64,000 nt of DNA from Bacteriovorax sp. Seq25_V (GTDB taxonomy: Bacteria > Bdellovibrionota > Bacteriovoracia > Bacteriovoracales > Bacteriovoracaceae), in the NCBI RefSeq assembly GCF_000447795.1, contig NZ_AUNI01000021.1, positions 1 to 64,000 of the forward strand, in the 5' to 3' direction. The notes below the pieces were generated by a model that saw nothing but the letters and a program-made list of their open reading frames with translations, was not told where the DNA came from and searched no databases. The position numbers were made by a program, and so were the translations under genes. Numbering within the stretch: position 1 is the first letter of the stretch; each line of letters opens with the position of its first letter. Below, one piece after another: positions 1-8,035 of this stretch.

Positions 1-20
1 TCAAAAGATTCTTTTGCCAT
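1..20 (-). CDS. tuf: Elongation factor Tu (5' end only)
   Basis: Only the first six codons, reading MAKESF, lie in the window; the gene runs off the left edge. EF-Tu proteins commonly begin MAKEKF or similar, and a strong AAGGAG Shine-Dalgarno sequence sits 9 bases before the ATG. The upstream tRNA order Thr-Tyr-Gly-Thr is the one that precedes tufB in many proteobacteria, which is the main reason for the call. A possible promoter, TTGAAA-N17-GATACT on the minus strand, lies between the last tRNA and this start. Identity is inferred from context plus six residues. Confidence 0.7.
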
Positions 21-182
21 GACTAAAGTCTCCTTAAAAAATCATATTAGGCTTATGCCCTTTATCTTATTATCACTACCATTAATAGCGTTGTAAGTAT
101 CATCGAAAAACCGCATTGTTTCAAGTTTAAAAACTTTCCTACAAAGAAAAAAAGTTGATAAAACTGAACAATATCTATCTTC

Positions 183-257
183 TGGAGCTTGCGACGGGAA
201 TTGAACCCGCGACCTCTTCCTTACCAAGGAAGTACTCTACCACTGAGCCACACAAGC
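183..257 (-). tRNA. tRNA-Thr (GGT)
   Basis: The minus strand folds into a full cloverleaf. The acceptor stem pairs GCTTGTG with CGCAAGC, the anticodon loop reads CTTGGTAAG with GGT central, and CCA is encoded at the 3' end. It is the last tRNA of the four-tRNA cluster before tuf and has its own upstream TTGCCA box. Confidence 0.95.
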
Positions 258-265
258 TTTTTACC

Positions 266-296
266 ATTATTACTTAAAAGTTAAGTTTCTTGGCAA
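266..296 (-). promoter_or_regulatory. Putative promoter of tRNA-Thr(GGT)
   Basis: On the minus strand a TTGCCA -35 box (291-296) is followed after 18-19 bases by TAATAAT as a -10 region. The -35 lies in the partial palindrome CTTGCCAAG. It resembles the boxes before the other tRNAs here, but the -10 spacing is less regular. Confidence 0.4.
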
Positions 297-338
297 GTTA
301 TTTTTGGGTTAAATATATGATTGAATTTGGTTTGAGAG

Positions 339-414
339 TGGAGCGGGCGACAAGGTTCGAACTTGCGACATTCAGCTTGGAAGGCTGACACTCTACCAAC
401 TGAGTTACGCCCGC
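339..414 (-). tRNA. tRNA-Gly (TCC)
   Basis: Minus-strand cloverleaf with acceptor GCGGGCG paired to CGCCCGC. The anticodon loop CTTCCAA has TCC central, the T-loop is GTTCGAAC, and the 3' CCA is encoded. It reads GGA and GGG glycine codons and is separately promoted from the Thr-Tyr pair upstream. Confidence 0.95.
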
Positions 415-426
415 TTATTTTTAAAT

Positions 427-455
427 TTTATAAACTCTAAATCTTGCTTTGGCAA
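427..455 (-). promoter_or_regulatory. Promoter of tRNA-Gly
   Basis: TTGCCA (450-455) and TATAAA (427-432) are separated by exactly 17 bases on the minus strand, 12 bases before the mature tRNA 5' end. The -35 box lies inside the inverted repeat CTTGC-CAAA-GCAAG. Confidence 0.65.
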
Positions 456-470
456 GTAGCTTTTTTAGAG

Positions 471-556
471 TGGTGGCGAGAGATGGATTCGAACCATCGA
501 AGGGATACCCCGACAGATTTACAGTCTGTTGCCTTTGGCCACTCGGCAATCTCGCC
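471..556 (-). tRNA. tRNA-Tyr (GTA)
   Basis: An 86-base class II tRNA with the expected long variable arm. The acceptor GGCGAGA pairs with TCTCGCC, the anticodon loop CTGTAAA gives GTA, and CCA is encoded. It follows tRNA-Thr(TGT) by only 9 bases, so both are probably processed from one transcript. Confidence 0.95.
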
Positions 557-565
557 AAAATATCA

Positions 566-641
566 TGGAGCTGATTATAGGAGTCGAACCTACGACCTAC
601 GGTTTACAAAACCGTTGCTCTACCAACTGAGCTAAATCAGC
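566..641 (-). tRNA. tRNA-Thr (TGT)
   Basis: Minus-strand cloverleaf with acceptor GCTGATT paired to the 3' strand, anticodon TGT in the loop TTTGTAA, T-loop GTTCGACTC and encoded CCA. It is the first tRNA of the cluster and has a good promoter upstream. Confidence 0.95.
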
Positions 642-665
642 TTATTACCAATGATATGAAGATAA

Positions 666-694
666 TTTATAATGACTTTTCTTCTTGCTGGCAA
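666..694 (-). promoter_or_regulatory. Promoter of the tRNA-Thr(TGT)-Tyr transcript
   Basis: TTGCCA (689-694), a 17-base spacer and TATAAA (666-671) stand 24 bases upstream of the tRNA on the minus strand. The -35 overlaps the inverted repeat CTTGC-CA-GCAAG, the same arrangement as at the tRNA-Gly promoter. Confidence 0.7.
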
Positions 695-720
695 GTATTT
701 TTTTTAATTTTTTTCAATTT

Positions 721-1479
721 TTAATTAAAAACTCTCTCCATCGCAATCGCAGCTGCTACAGAGACGTTCAACGATTGAATTTTACCTTTTGGACTCAAAC
801 GAATTTTGTTTTTAAGAAGTCTTAATGTAGCATTAGATAGTCCTTTATCTTCCGCACCTAGAATTAAACAGCGCGAGCCTTGAATCGCCGGCAGATGCTC
901 TACTTCAGCATGTTCAGACAATCCAATTGGATGAATGTCGCGCTTTTCCAGTGCTTGGATAAATTTTGGCAAAGAACTACATTTAACTATTTTGACGTAC
1001 TCAAGTGCCCCAGATGCAATTCTCGCTACTGATGGCCCGAGACCAAAATTATTTTTCGTAGCAACAACTATACAATCAACGTCATAAAAGGCGGCTGTTC
1101 TCATAATTGCCGATGCGTTTTGCACATCAGTTACACCATCAAGGCAAACTATCTTGAGATGTCTTCCTGAAGAAAGTTGTTCAAAAATCCAATTCGGATC
1201 GTAAACTTCTACTGGACTTGTAACAAGGAATACTCCAGAAGGAATCCTGTTATAAGTAAAGCCAAGCTCGTCGTAATGATTTTTAGCCAATTCCTGTAAA
1301 AGATGTGAGGACACCATTTTCACTGGAAGCTTAGCAATTTCTTCACGAGACATACCACCCATTTTTGTAAGGTTATCAATCCCTTCATCTGTTGCAACAA
1401 CTTCGTAAACAGGCCTTTGCGTATTTCTCACAGCGTGTACAATTGAGTGCACGCCAACAACGATATCTTTCGAATCCAT
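721..1479 (-). CDS. rlmB: 23S rRNA (guanosine-2'-O)-methyltransferase RlmB, SPOUT family
   Basis: This 252-residue protein matches TrmH/RlmB methyltransferases, which use SAM to 2'-O-methylate a guanosine of 23S rRNA (G2251 in E. coli). The N-terminal region (about 1-75) fits the L30e-like substrate-binding domain, with VVGVHSIVHAV near the start. The C-terminal SPOUT knot has the expected motifs: NASAIMRTAAF, the SAM-loop motif LILGAEDKGLS, and SLNVSVA near the C terminus. Length is typical. It lies 46 bases downstream of lpxC on the same strand and may share its transcript. Specificity for G2251 rather than another position is family-based inference. Confidence 0.88.
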   Translation of the reverse strand: MDSKDIVVGVHSIVHAVRNTQRPVYEVVATDEGIDNLTKMGGMSREEIAKLPVKMVSSHLLQELAKNHYDELGFTYNRIPSGVFLVTSPVEVYDPNWIFEQLSSGRHLKIVCLDGVTDVQNASAIMRTAAFYDVDCIVVATKNNFGLGPSVARIASGALEYVKIVKCSSLPKFIQALEKRDIHPIGLSEHAEVEHLPAIQGSRCLILGAEDKGLSNATLRLLKNKIRLSPKGKIQSLNVSVAAAIAMERVFN

Positions 1480-1525
1480 TATAGTTCCTTATAAAATTTT
1501 TTTTGATTTTATCAAAGAGTTTTAA

Positions 1526-2446
1526 TTAAGTGAATAGTGGTGCAAGTGCTCTTGGTAACTCAAATGCTTCTAGAGCTTCTTTTCTTAAAGAAGTAGCAGA
1601 AACGATCTCATAAGCATCTGGAGTTGCTAGAAGTTGTCTACACAATAGATTATGTAAGTTATGCCCCGATTTAAAAGTTGTAACTTTTCCAGCAATTTCA
1701 TGCCCGAGAAGGCTAATATCACCAACTGTATCTAAAATTTTATGACGTACGAATTCATCAACAAATCTAAGACCTTCTGGATTCATTACTTTAAAATCGT
1801 CCAATACGATGGCATTATCAAGAGAACCACCTTTTACAAGGCCTTTTCTCTTTAACATATCTACGTCTCTCAAAAGTCCAAATGTTCTCGCTCTTCCGAT
1901 TTCGCGAATATAGTTCTCACAAGAGAATTCAAATTGCTTTCTTTGTTTTTTAATTAGTGGGTGTGTAAAAACAATTGTTGAATCAATAATTAGACGCTCA
2001 GCTGGCTCTATTTTAGCCCACTTGTCTCCTACTTGAACTTCAACTGGTTTTAATACCACTAGAAACTTTTTCGACTTGTTAAGAGTTTGGATTCCTGTTT
2101 CTTTCATTACGAAAACAAAAGAAGCACCAGAACCGTCCATAATAGGAACTTCTGGACCGTCAATTTCTACAAATACATTATTAATACCTAGGCCATAAAG
2201 AACTGATAGTAAGTGTTCTACAGTGTGAACAGAGTTTAAACCTTGACCTAGAGAAGTGTTATTTTCAGTAGTACCTACTGTTTCAGCAGTAGCCTTGAGA
2301 ATTTCCGCGCCCTTAATATCAGTACGACGAAATTGAATACCAAAGTCCGCCTCTGCTGGATGAAGTGTCATTGTCACTTTTCTCCCAGAGTGGATCCCGA
2401 TTCCGGTAATAGATACTTTTTTAGCAATCGTTCTTTGATTTAACAT
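1526..2446 (-). CDS. lpxC: UDP-3-O-acyl-N-acetylglucosamine deacetylase
   Basis: LpxC removes the acetyl group from UDP-3-O-acyl-GlcNAc, the committed step of lipid A synthesis, using zinc in the cytoplasm. The 306-residue length fits the family. Visible residues match the E. coli active site: HTVEH (74-78) supplies the catalytic Glu77 and zinc ligand His78. RHKILD supplies zinc ligands His235 and Asp239, and SGHN places the general-acid histidine at His262. The start is ATG, and a promoter is visible upstream. Its presence indicates a lipid A-containing outer membrane. Confidence is very high. Confidence 0.97.
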   Translation of the reverse strand: MLNQRTIAKKVSITGIGIHSGRKVTMTLHPAEADFGIQFRRTDIKGAEILKATAETVGTTENNTSLGQGLNSVHTVEHLLSVLYGLGINNVFVEIDGPEVPIMDGSGASFVFVMKETGIQTLNKSKKFLVVLKPVEVQVGDKWAKIEPAERLIIDSTIVFTHPLIKKQRKQFEFSCENYIREIGRARTFGLLRDVDMLKRKGLVKGGSLDNAIVLDDFKVMNPEGLRFVDEFVRHKILDTVGDISLLGHEIAGKVTTFKSGHNLHNLLCRQLLATPDAYEIVSATSLRKEALEAFELPRALAPLFT

Positions 2447-2481
2447 TCAATAAAATCCAATTAATTCTCACTACTTGTAGT

Positions 2482-2511
2482 ATTTTAGTCTCTTAATACC
2501 TAAGTTGGCAA
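2482..2511 (-). promoter_or_regulatory. Putative lpxC promoter
   Basis: On the minus strand TTGCCA (2506-2511) is followed after 18 bases by TAAAAT (2482-2487), 35 bases upstream of the lpxC start. The -35 is the same hexamer used before the tRNA genes. Confidence 0.5.
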
Positions 2512-2758
2512 CCGTCGTCATTTTTTCACGGTTCTTTGGTATATTTTTCCTACACAAGTATTTTTCAATACTCTTACATAGCAAAGATTACTCCTATTTT
2601 CTAGATTTTAAGGGCTTCTGTGAAAAAATTCCCATGATTTCAACAGTTTTTATCGTTATTTTAAGGCCCATCACATTTCCTATTCGAAAAAAATCGCCCA
2701 TAATCTAAGGGGTTAAGAAAGAATTAACTAAAATTCACCTATTTTTAAGGATGGCTAT
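2512..2758. other. Intergenic region between divergent lpxC and thioesterase genes
   Basis: The 312-base gap between lpxC and the thioesterase gene holds the lpxC promoter and, at its right end, the AAGGA ribosome site of the thioesterase gene. A 67-codon plus-strand open frame (2505-2708) is phenylalanine- and isoleucine-rich, lacks a ribosome site and looks non-coding. A weak plus-strand candidate promoter, TTTCCT-N17-CATAAT, ends near 2703. I see no hairpin terminator or RNA gene. Confidence 0.5.
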
Positions 2759-3187
2759 ATGAATATTTGGTTCAAAGAGAACTTAGATCTGGATGCTATA
2801 AACAAATTCAACAAAAACACTCTGGTTGAGCATCTTGAAATAAGCATCACCGCTATTGATGAAAACTCACTAACGGGAACGATGCCTGTAAAGCCGACTA
2901 CTCATCAACCTTTTGGTGTTCTTCATGGTGGGGCAAGCTGCGTCCTAGCTGAAAGCTTAGGCAGTATTGCCTCCAACCTCTGTGTTGATAATAAAACACA
3001 TTTCTGTGTTGGCCTAGAAATCAACGCTAATCATGTTCGCCCAGTCTCAAGCGGTCTTGTTACGGGAAAGGCTTCAATAATTCACCTAGGGAAAACAACT
3101 CATATATGGGATATTAAAATTACAAATGAAGAAGGAAAGCTTGTTTGTATATCAAGGCTAACGATGGCCGTAGTCGAGAAGAAGTAA
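2759..3187 (+). CDS. Hotdog-fold acyl-CoA thioesterase (MenI/YdiI type)
   Basis: This 142-residue single hotdog domain closely follows E. coli YdiI (MenI) in pattern. It has the helix motif QPFGVLHGGASCVLAES, with the catalytic glutamate of LAESLGS, then VGLEINANHVRP and a C-terminal SRLTM strand. YdiI-type enzymes hydrolyse 1,4-dihydroxy-2-naphthoyl-CoA in menaquinone synthesis but are promiscuous. No other men genes are nearby, so the substrate is open. The start has a clear AAGGA site. Its stop overlaps the next gene's start by one base (TAATG), suggesting translational coupling with the truncated haemoglobin. Confidence 0.85.
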   Translation: MNIWFKENLDLDAINKFNKNTLVEHLEISITAIDENSLTGTMPVKPTTHQPFGVLHGGASCVLAESLGSIASNLCVDNKTHFCVGLEINANHVRPVSSGLVTGKASIIHLGKTTHIWDIKITNEEGKLVCISRLTMAVVEKK

Positions 3188-3615
3188 TGAACTCCGGCTA
3201 CAATCGTGTCTATTCTGTTATCGTCAATCTCTATGAAGAACTTTGTGATCACCCTGAAATTGCGGTTCACTTCATTGGAATCGATATAGATCGCTTGATA
3301 AAACTACAAACTCAGTTTGTTTCTCGTGCACTCGGGTACGATGTTGAATATACAGGAAGGCCTCTCTATCGTGCACATCATCCACTTAAGATTACAGATT
3401 TTCAGTATGAAGAAGTTGATAAGATTTTTGCACGTTTATTTTTAAAGCATGGCTTCTCAGAAGACGATGCAAAAAAAATTAAGGAATGCTTAATTCAAGT
3501 GAGACCAGCAATTGTTAGTTCTAAATGGTCGCTGATAGATCAGATTGTTAAGCCTTTCTATTCCGTCATTAACTACTTTGAAAATATCCTACGAAAAAGA
3601 AAGGCGATTGATTAA
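3187..3615 (+). CDS. Truncated haemoglobin, group I-like
   Basis: The gene encodes 142 residues read from the ATG that overlaps the preceding stop codon; an in-frame ATG at 3145 would sit inside the thioesterase gene and was not chosen. The sequence fits the truncated globin family: an early aromatic-rich helix (YNRVYSVIVNLYEELCDHP), then LYRAHHPLKIT, where the AH pair is the usual proximal-histidine region. The conserved F/Y of later helices is visible. Such proteins bind O2 or NO through haem. Coupling to a thioesterase is not a pairing I recognise. Group assignment is tentative. Confidence 0.75.
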   Translation: MNSGYNRVYSVIVNLYEELCDHPEIAVHFIGIDIDRLIKLQTQFVSRALGYDVEYTGRPLYRAHHPLKITDFQYEEVDKIFARLFLKHGFSEDDAKKIKECLIQVRPAIVSSKWSLIDQIVKPFYSVINYFENILRKRKAID

Positions 3616-4836
3616 TTATAATCCTTTCGGGTAGTGAAATGCCTCTAAACCAAGCTTTTGACCTGTTTTAGGATGCTTTACAGTTCTTAGTGCTACAAAG
3701 TGGAAAAGAAGAGGGTTGTAACCATAAATCTCATTTAAGAGCTCTCTTTCTTTTTCGTTAATATATCCCATGTCTTCCATTACATTGGTTCTATAGATCC
3801 AATTAATTCCAGGAAGTGGGTAGTCACTCCCGTATCCAATTCTGTGGTGAACATCTGTTCTTTCGATTACTTCATTTAATGGCTCACCTATTCTTTCATA
3901 AATTAAAAGTGATGAAGTCTCAGAGAATAAATTCTTTTCATATTTCTTATTATCAAACATTCGCCAAAACAATTTTGAGCAATCGATCATTGCATTATTG
4001 TTATCATAATCTAAACATGGACCACGACTTGCCATGTGTGCGATAACAACCTTCAGACCGAGATCAAGAGGAAGTCTCAGCTTTAGTGGATTTCCTAGCT
4101 CTTGATACTTATCACCCTCAACAGCCTTTTCTTCACCTGCGTGCGAGATTAAAGTCATTCCATATTTTTTCATCATCTTATAAAATCGAATATTACTCTC
4201 TTTTGCGGGGTCCATTCCCATGGCATTTGGAAGCCACTTTACAAATTTAACTCCTTGCTTTCCCCACTTCTCAAGTTCAACAAGCGCATCCTTCCTATAC
4301 GGGTGTACTGATACTACAGGAGAGAAATATTTTGGGAATTCTTTTGCAACTTTTACTACATATTCGTTTGGTACATAGAATTCAGTGTGCTCTTCATTAG
4401 GTGTCCCATCTTCATTGTAATGACGATCAAATGCAAAAATATATGAGTGAATCTTAACAGGAAAATATTTAACTAGAGACACAAGTCTTTCAACATACTC
4501 ACGGTCTGCATTCTCTTCGTGTTTAATGCCTGAGGCTGATTTATATACATTAAAACGGTTATACTTACCAAGATGCTTCCACCACATTCTCATGCGTTTA
4601 TTAACTTCTATTCCCGTGCCACCTTTACCGAGTCCTACCAGATGAACATGCTGATCAATAAGCTTAGATGGATCAATTCCTTTGAATGAATCTTCCACAA
4701 GTTTCTTTGCTTCAGGTGAAAGCGTTGATTCAACCTCTTGTGGCCCATGAGTATAGTCACCACCAAGTTTACCATAAAGAAGTGAACACGAGCTCAATGT
4801 CGCTACGACTGATAAAATAAATAATATCCTTTTCAT
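3616..4836 (-). CDS. Amidohydrolase-family lipoprotein
   Basis: A 406-residue protein with a lipoprotein signal (lipobox LSSC, Cys17) and an amidohydrolase TIM barrel. The metal-binding HxH motif is DQHVHLVG (His63, His65). Further barrel ligands appear in LISHAGEE, VVIAHMASRG and the C-terminal IGYGSDYPLP aspartate. Members of this superfamily hydrolyse C-N, C-O or C-C bonds; the substrate cannot be read from sequence. Being lipidated, it acts in the periplasm or at the outer membrane. Its start overlaps the stop of the upstream gene by one base. Its stop abuts the convergent globin gene with no spacer. Confidence 0.82.
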   Translation of the reverse strand: MKRILFILSVVATLSSCSLLYGKLGGDYTHGPQEVESTLSPEAKKLVEDSFKGIDPSKLIDQHVHLVGLGKGGTGIEVNKRMRMWWKHLGKYNRFNVYKSASGIKHEENADREYVERLVSLVKYFPVKIHSYIFAFDRHYNEDGTPNEEHTEFYVPNEYVVKVAKEFPKYFSPVVSVHPYRKDALVELEKWGKQGVKFVKWLPNAMGMDPAKESNIRFYKMMKKYGMTLISHAGEEKAVEGDKYQELGNPLKLRLPLDLGLKVVIAHMASRGPCLDYDNNNAMIDCSKLFWRMFDNKKYEKNLFSETSSLLIYERIGEPLNEVIERTDVHHRIGYGSDYPLPGINWIYRTNVMEDMGYINEKERELLNEIYGYNPLLFHFVALRTVKHPKTGQKLGLEAFHYPKGL

Positions 4837-5576
4837 TAGAATAACCTAACTCCTTTTTCTAAATCCCACTTAAACATCAAAAGAACTGAAAACAGCTCAC
4901 TACCGTGTCTATTTTCAAAAATACCCATTGCCGCCTGATAAGCAATATTTTTTGGCTTATACTGATAGAGCATCATTTTCATTTGCGATGTTTGACCTGT
5001 ATTTTTCATTTTATTATTAATATAAAGTGCCGCTAGAAAATTTTCTGGGTTTAGATCATAACCAAGCACCCCTGTATAGGCCGATAATCTGTCTTTATCT
5101 AGTCCTATCAGATTAGAAAACTCCTCCCCAAAATATCCCTGATGATTATCAAGATCCATTGTGGTACGACGGTAGTTTGATACAAACTTAACTCCTTTAT
5201 AGGCAAGAGCTAGACTTGTTCCAATATATGACTTCGACACGCCTCCATCACACTTGATCGTATCACAATCAAAACCTTGTAATTTCTTTGTGCTCTTTGC
5301 ACCGATTGTTTTTCCTGCGTAAAATCCAAAGAACGATACCGGAAAGAAATCAACTTGAGCAGAGGCTTGGTTAATTAGTGCGCTTGTCTGCAGGTTAATT
5401 GCTGGTCTGACATATCCGTATAAGATTTTATTTTTCTCATAAACTTTCTTTCCGTAGCCGACCTCTCCAGTCAGCGCTGAACCAATTGGATATGAACGAA
5501 AATTTCCTACTAAAAAATAATCTAAATTTGCAAATGTATTAAAAGTAATTAGTAATAAAAGTGTAATTTTATGCAT
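4836..5576 (-). CDS. Predicted secreted outer-membrane-like protein, unknown function
   Basis: A 246-residue protein with an N-terminal signal peptide (MHKITLLLLITFNTFANL) and alternating polar and aromatic stretches typical of a small beta-barrel. It has two cysteines in FDCDTIKCDGG that could form a disulfide. I do not recognise a named family. It overlaps ruvB by eight bases and the amidohydrolase lipoprotein by one, so it sits in the middle of a ruvCAB-envelope transcript. Its function cannot be assigned; an envelope protein is the most one can say. Confidence 0.6.
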   Translation of the reverse strand: MHKITLLLLITFNTFANLDYFLVGNFRSYPIGSALTGEVGYGKKVYEKNKILYGYVRPAINLQTSALINQASAQVDFFPVSFFGFYAGKTIGAKSTKKLQGFDCDTIKCDGGVSKSYIGTSLALAYKGVKFVSNYRRTTMDLDNHQGYFGEEFSNLIGLDKDRLSAYTGVLGYDLNPENFLAALYINNKMKNTGQTSQMKMMLYQYKPKNIAYQAAMGIFENRHGSELFSVLLMFKWDLEKGVRLF

Positions 5577-6555
5577 TTAAAATTTCTCTCGCCTTTTCAG
5601 AGATCTCACGTCCTCTTGGTGTTCTTATTAAAAAACCTTCTTTCAAAAGATACGGTTCGTAAACATCTTCAATCGTTGTTCTATCTTCAGATAAAGTCGC
5701 ACATAGTGCTTCGATACCAACAGGACCCCCGCTATAGTAATCCCTAATAACTTCAAGGATTTTTCTATCCATTCGATCAAGGCCGTTTGGATCGATTTCC
5801 ATCATCTCCAAACTCTTACTAACATCTTCTTCTGTCACAAGATCAGATTCGCGAACAACAGCAAAATCTCTCACTCGTCTAAGAATTCTATTTGCGATAC
5901 GAGGCGTTCCTCTCGCACACTTTGCCATTTTTAGCGTTGCGTGCTCTTCAACTGTTATTTTCAATTTCTTCGCATTATTTGTTATGATCTGAGCAAGTTC
6001 GTCACTTTGATAAAAATCAAAATGAAGGTGTGCCATGAATCGGTCACGAAGTGGATTTGATAAAAGACCAGATCTTGTGGTTGCACCAATTAGCGTAAAT
6101 GGTGCTATATCAATTTGCATGGTACGAGCCGCTGCTCCGTCACCAATAACAATATCAAGACGATAATCCTCCATCGCGGAATAAAGAATTTCTTCAACAG
6201 ATACATGCATACGATGTATCTCATCAATAAATAGAACATCTCTTGGCCCGAGATTTGTGAGGATAGCCGCAAGGTCACCCTTCTTTTCAATTGCTGGTCC
6301 AGATATTACATGTAATTCACTTTCTAATGCTTTTGAGATGATCATCGCAAGTGATGTCTTCCCAAGTCCAGGGGGACCAGAAAGAAGAACATGGTCCATC
6401 GATTGATTTCTCATCTTGGCCGAAGTTACCATTACATCAATATTTTGAACGATTCTCTTTTGTCCGATATATTCTTTAAAGTTTTCAGGACGTAAAAGAA
6501 TTTCTTTTTTTACTTCGTTATCATCTTCAAAATCAGCATCAAATAATCTCGACAC
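5569..6555 (-). CDS. ruvB: Holliday junction branch migration helicase RuvB
   Basis: RuvB is the AAA+ motor that drives branch migration of Holliday junctions with RuvA. The 328 residues show the family layout: RPENFKEYIGQ near the N terminus, Walker A GPPGLGKTS, Walker B LFIDEIHR, sensor 1 IGATTRSG, arginine-finger region LRDRF, and the winged-helix C-terminal domain with the motif EDVYEPYLLKEGF. It follows ruvA by one base. Downstream it overlaps an envelope gene by eight bases. Complete and ordinary. Confidence 0.98.
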   Translation of the reverse strand: MSRLFDADFEDDNEVKKEILLRPENFKEYIGQKRIVQNIDVMVTSAKMRNQSMDHVLLSGPPGLGKTSLAMIISKALESELHVISGPAIEKKGDLAAILTNLGPRDVLFIDEIHRMHVSVEEILYSAMEDYRLDIVIGDGAAARTMQIDIAPFTLIGATTRSGLLSNPLRDRFMAHLHFDFYQSDELAQIITNNAKKLKITVEEHATLKMAKCARGTPRIANRILRRVRDFAVVRESDLVTEEDVSKSLEMMEIDPNGLDRMDRKILEVIRDYYSGGPVGIEALCATLSEDRTTIEDVYEPYLLKEGFLIRTPRGREISEKAREILNA

Positions 6556-6556
6556 A

Positions 6557-7225
6557 TTAAACCTCTTTTAATACAAGATGAACCAACTGCTCCGCTCTTG
6601 TTATCTGATTTTCAGATAAAATTCTTTGCGCAAGAGGCGTAATCTTATCTTCCTTAAACCCTAATTCCTTACATGCAAGTAAGGTATCTTTTAAAATCAC
6701 TTCATCATAAACTGCGACAACAGCTGGCTCCTCAGTCTCCGACTCATCATACTCAAAAGAGATTTTTGCACCTTCTTCAATTCCAATAGTGGTCATGGCC
6801 TTCGCTGTAAAGATTTTCGGTGAGTACATTTTTATTTTTGAGACTTTTCCACTGAGGTCAAGAATCATCTGGCTTGCAGCTTTTGCTCCAACACCGGGCG
6901 CTTTTTGCAGTGTCTTTTTATTATCGAACAGAACCGCATCAACAATAGATGCAACTCCCAAACATGAAACTAGAGAAAACGCTGACTTTGGACCAACTCC
7001 TTTTACTGTCGTTAGTAACTCAAACATTTTCTTTTCTCTAAGTGATCTAAAACCAAAAAGCTCTTCACTTGCTTCTCTCACAATGTGTGAAATGAAGATA
7101 GCTGCACGTGATCCCTCAGGTAGAACATGCTGAAAGTATATCTGATGTCCAATTCCTGAATTTGTTAACAATATTATTTCGTTTCCATCACTAAATATGA
7201 CTTCACCTTGTATTAAACCAATCAT
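6557..7225 (-). CDS. ruvA: Holliday junction DNA-binding protein RuvA
   Basis: RuvA tetramers bind four-way junctions and load RuvB. The 222-residue protein starts MIGLIQGEV, the usual OB-fold beginning. It has the two helix-hairpin-helix motifs VKGVGPKSA and APGVGAKAA and a C-terminal domain III that contacts RuvB. An acidic linker (DESETEEP) separates domains II and III. It sits exactly between ruvC (adjacent) and ruvB (one base), an operon order common in proteobacteria. Confidence 0.96.
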   Translation of the reverse strand: MIGLIQGEVIFSDGNEIILLTNSGIGHQIYFQHVLPEGSRAAIFISHIVREASEELFGFRSLREKKMFELLTTVKGVGPKSAFSLVSCLGVASIVDAVLFDNKKTLQKAPGVGAKAASQMILDLSGKVSKIKMYSPKIFTAKAMTTIGIEEGAKISFEYDESETEEPAVVAVYDEVILKDTLLACKELGFKEDKITPLAQRILSENQITRAEQLVHLVLKEV

Positions 7226-7771
7226 TTATTTTACCTTTTTAAATACGTCTTTAAGGGATCTTCCTTTTGAATAATGCTTTTTTCCAGTATTAAGAATTGA
7301 TTGACCGATATTCATTCCGTGACAAATCGCAATTGCTAAAGCATCAGATTCGTCATTCGTCGTAAATTTAATATCACCAAACATCATCTTTAAAACCTTA
7401 TCAAGACTCTCTTTGTTGGCATGCCCGTGACCAGCTACAGTTGACTTGATCTTATTTGGCGCATATTCAAAAATTTTACCTTGATACTTTTCGCTTACAC
7501 CTGCAATGGCCGCTCCCCTTGCCTGCGCAAGTTTTGCAAGAGATGTCACATTCTTTACATAGATAAGCGACTCAAGAGCTATTTCATTTGGTGCGTGAAT
7601 ACTTATAAGCTCCTTGAGAGATTTAGAAATCACGGGTAGACGATCCATTAGCTCTTCGATCTTATCAAAGCGAAGAACTCCAGAATCAATATATTTGAAT
7701 TTCTTACCTACGACTTCCACAACTGCCCAACCGAGCTTGCGAGAACCAGGATCAATACCTAAAACTTTCAT
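7226..7771 (-). CDS. ruvC: Holliday junction resolvase RuvC
   Basis: RuvC is the RNase H-fold endonuclease that cuts Holliday junctions symmetrically. The four acidic catalytic residues are visible: Asp7 in LGIDPGS, Glu67 in ALES, and Asp140 and Asp143 in the NDESDALA helix, matching E. coli D7, E66, D138 and D141. The protein has 181 residues. It is the first gene of ruvC-ruvA-ruvB; the stop codon abuts ruvA. No promoter was identified with confidence in the 40 bases before it. Confidence 0.97.
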   Translation of the reverse strand: MKVLGIDPGSRKLGWAVVEVVGKKFKYIDSGVLRFDKIEELMDRLPVISKSLKELISIHAPNEIALESLIYVKNVTSLAKLAQARGAAIAGVSEKYQGKIFEYAPNKIKSTVAGHGHANKESLDKVLKMMFGDIKFTTNDESDALAIAICHGMNIGQSILNTGKKHYSKGRSLKDVFKKVK

Positions 7772-7810
7772 CTAGTTATTGTAATACTGTAAATGCGAGA
7801 GTACCAGATT

Positions 7811-7975
7811 TTATCGGGATCTAAGGGCCGTACCAATATAAAATAATCCTGAACCACCGATGAATTGTATAAGTTCAAGTTGTCCGTAATCGCCAACTGT
7901 TAATCCAGAATAAAGACATAATCCAACAGATGAAAATCCAATGAGTTGTAATGCTAAACCTATGTAAAATTTCAT
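7811..7975 (-). CDS. Small two-helix membrane protein, unknown
   Basis: A 54-residue protein with two hydrophobic segments (KFYIGLALQLIGFSSVGLCL and LIQFIGGSGLFYIGTAL). I chose the ATG at 7975 instead of one 33 bases earlier because a TATAAT -10 box lies at 8007-8012 on this strand, which puts the longer start upstream of the predicted transcript start. The ribosome site is weak (TAGG). No family is recognised. It precedes ruvC on the same strand with a 39-base gap and might be part of that operon. Confidence 0.5.
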   Translation of the reverse strand: MKFYIGLALQLIGFSSVGLCLYSGLTVGDYGQLELIQFIGGSGLFYIGTALRSR

Positions 7976-7995
7976 ATATAACCTATCAAGCCTAA

Positions 7996-8024
7996 TTGCC
8001 AAATGCATTATAGATATATATTAT
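7996..8024 (+). promoter_or_regulatory. Putative folD promoter overlapping a divergent -10 box
   Basis: TTGCCA (7996-8001), a 17-base spacer and TATTAT (8019-8024) read toward folD. The opposite strand carries TATAAT at 8007-8012 inside the spacer, pointing at the small membrane gene. The predicted folD transcript would begin about 5 bases before its ATG, so it would be almost leaderless. Confidence 0.45.
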
Positions 8025-8035
8025 CGAAGACAATT

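Noticed and set aside
42-227. 61-residue minus-strand open frame between tuf and tRNA-Thr
   Set aside because: It runs through the tRNA 3' region and the tuf leader, lacks a ribosome site and has no protein-like pattern.
444-635. 63-residue plus-strand frame over two tRNA genes
   Set aside because: It reads the antisense strand of tRNA-Tyr and tRNA-Thr; the cloverleaf structures explain the sequence.
2505-2708. 67-residue plus-strand frame upstream of the thioesterase
   Set aside because: Low-complexity phenylalanine/isoleucine composition, no ribosome site and placement over the lpxC promoter suggest it is not translated.
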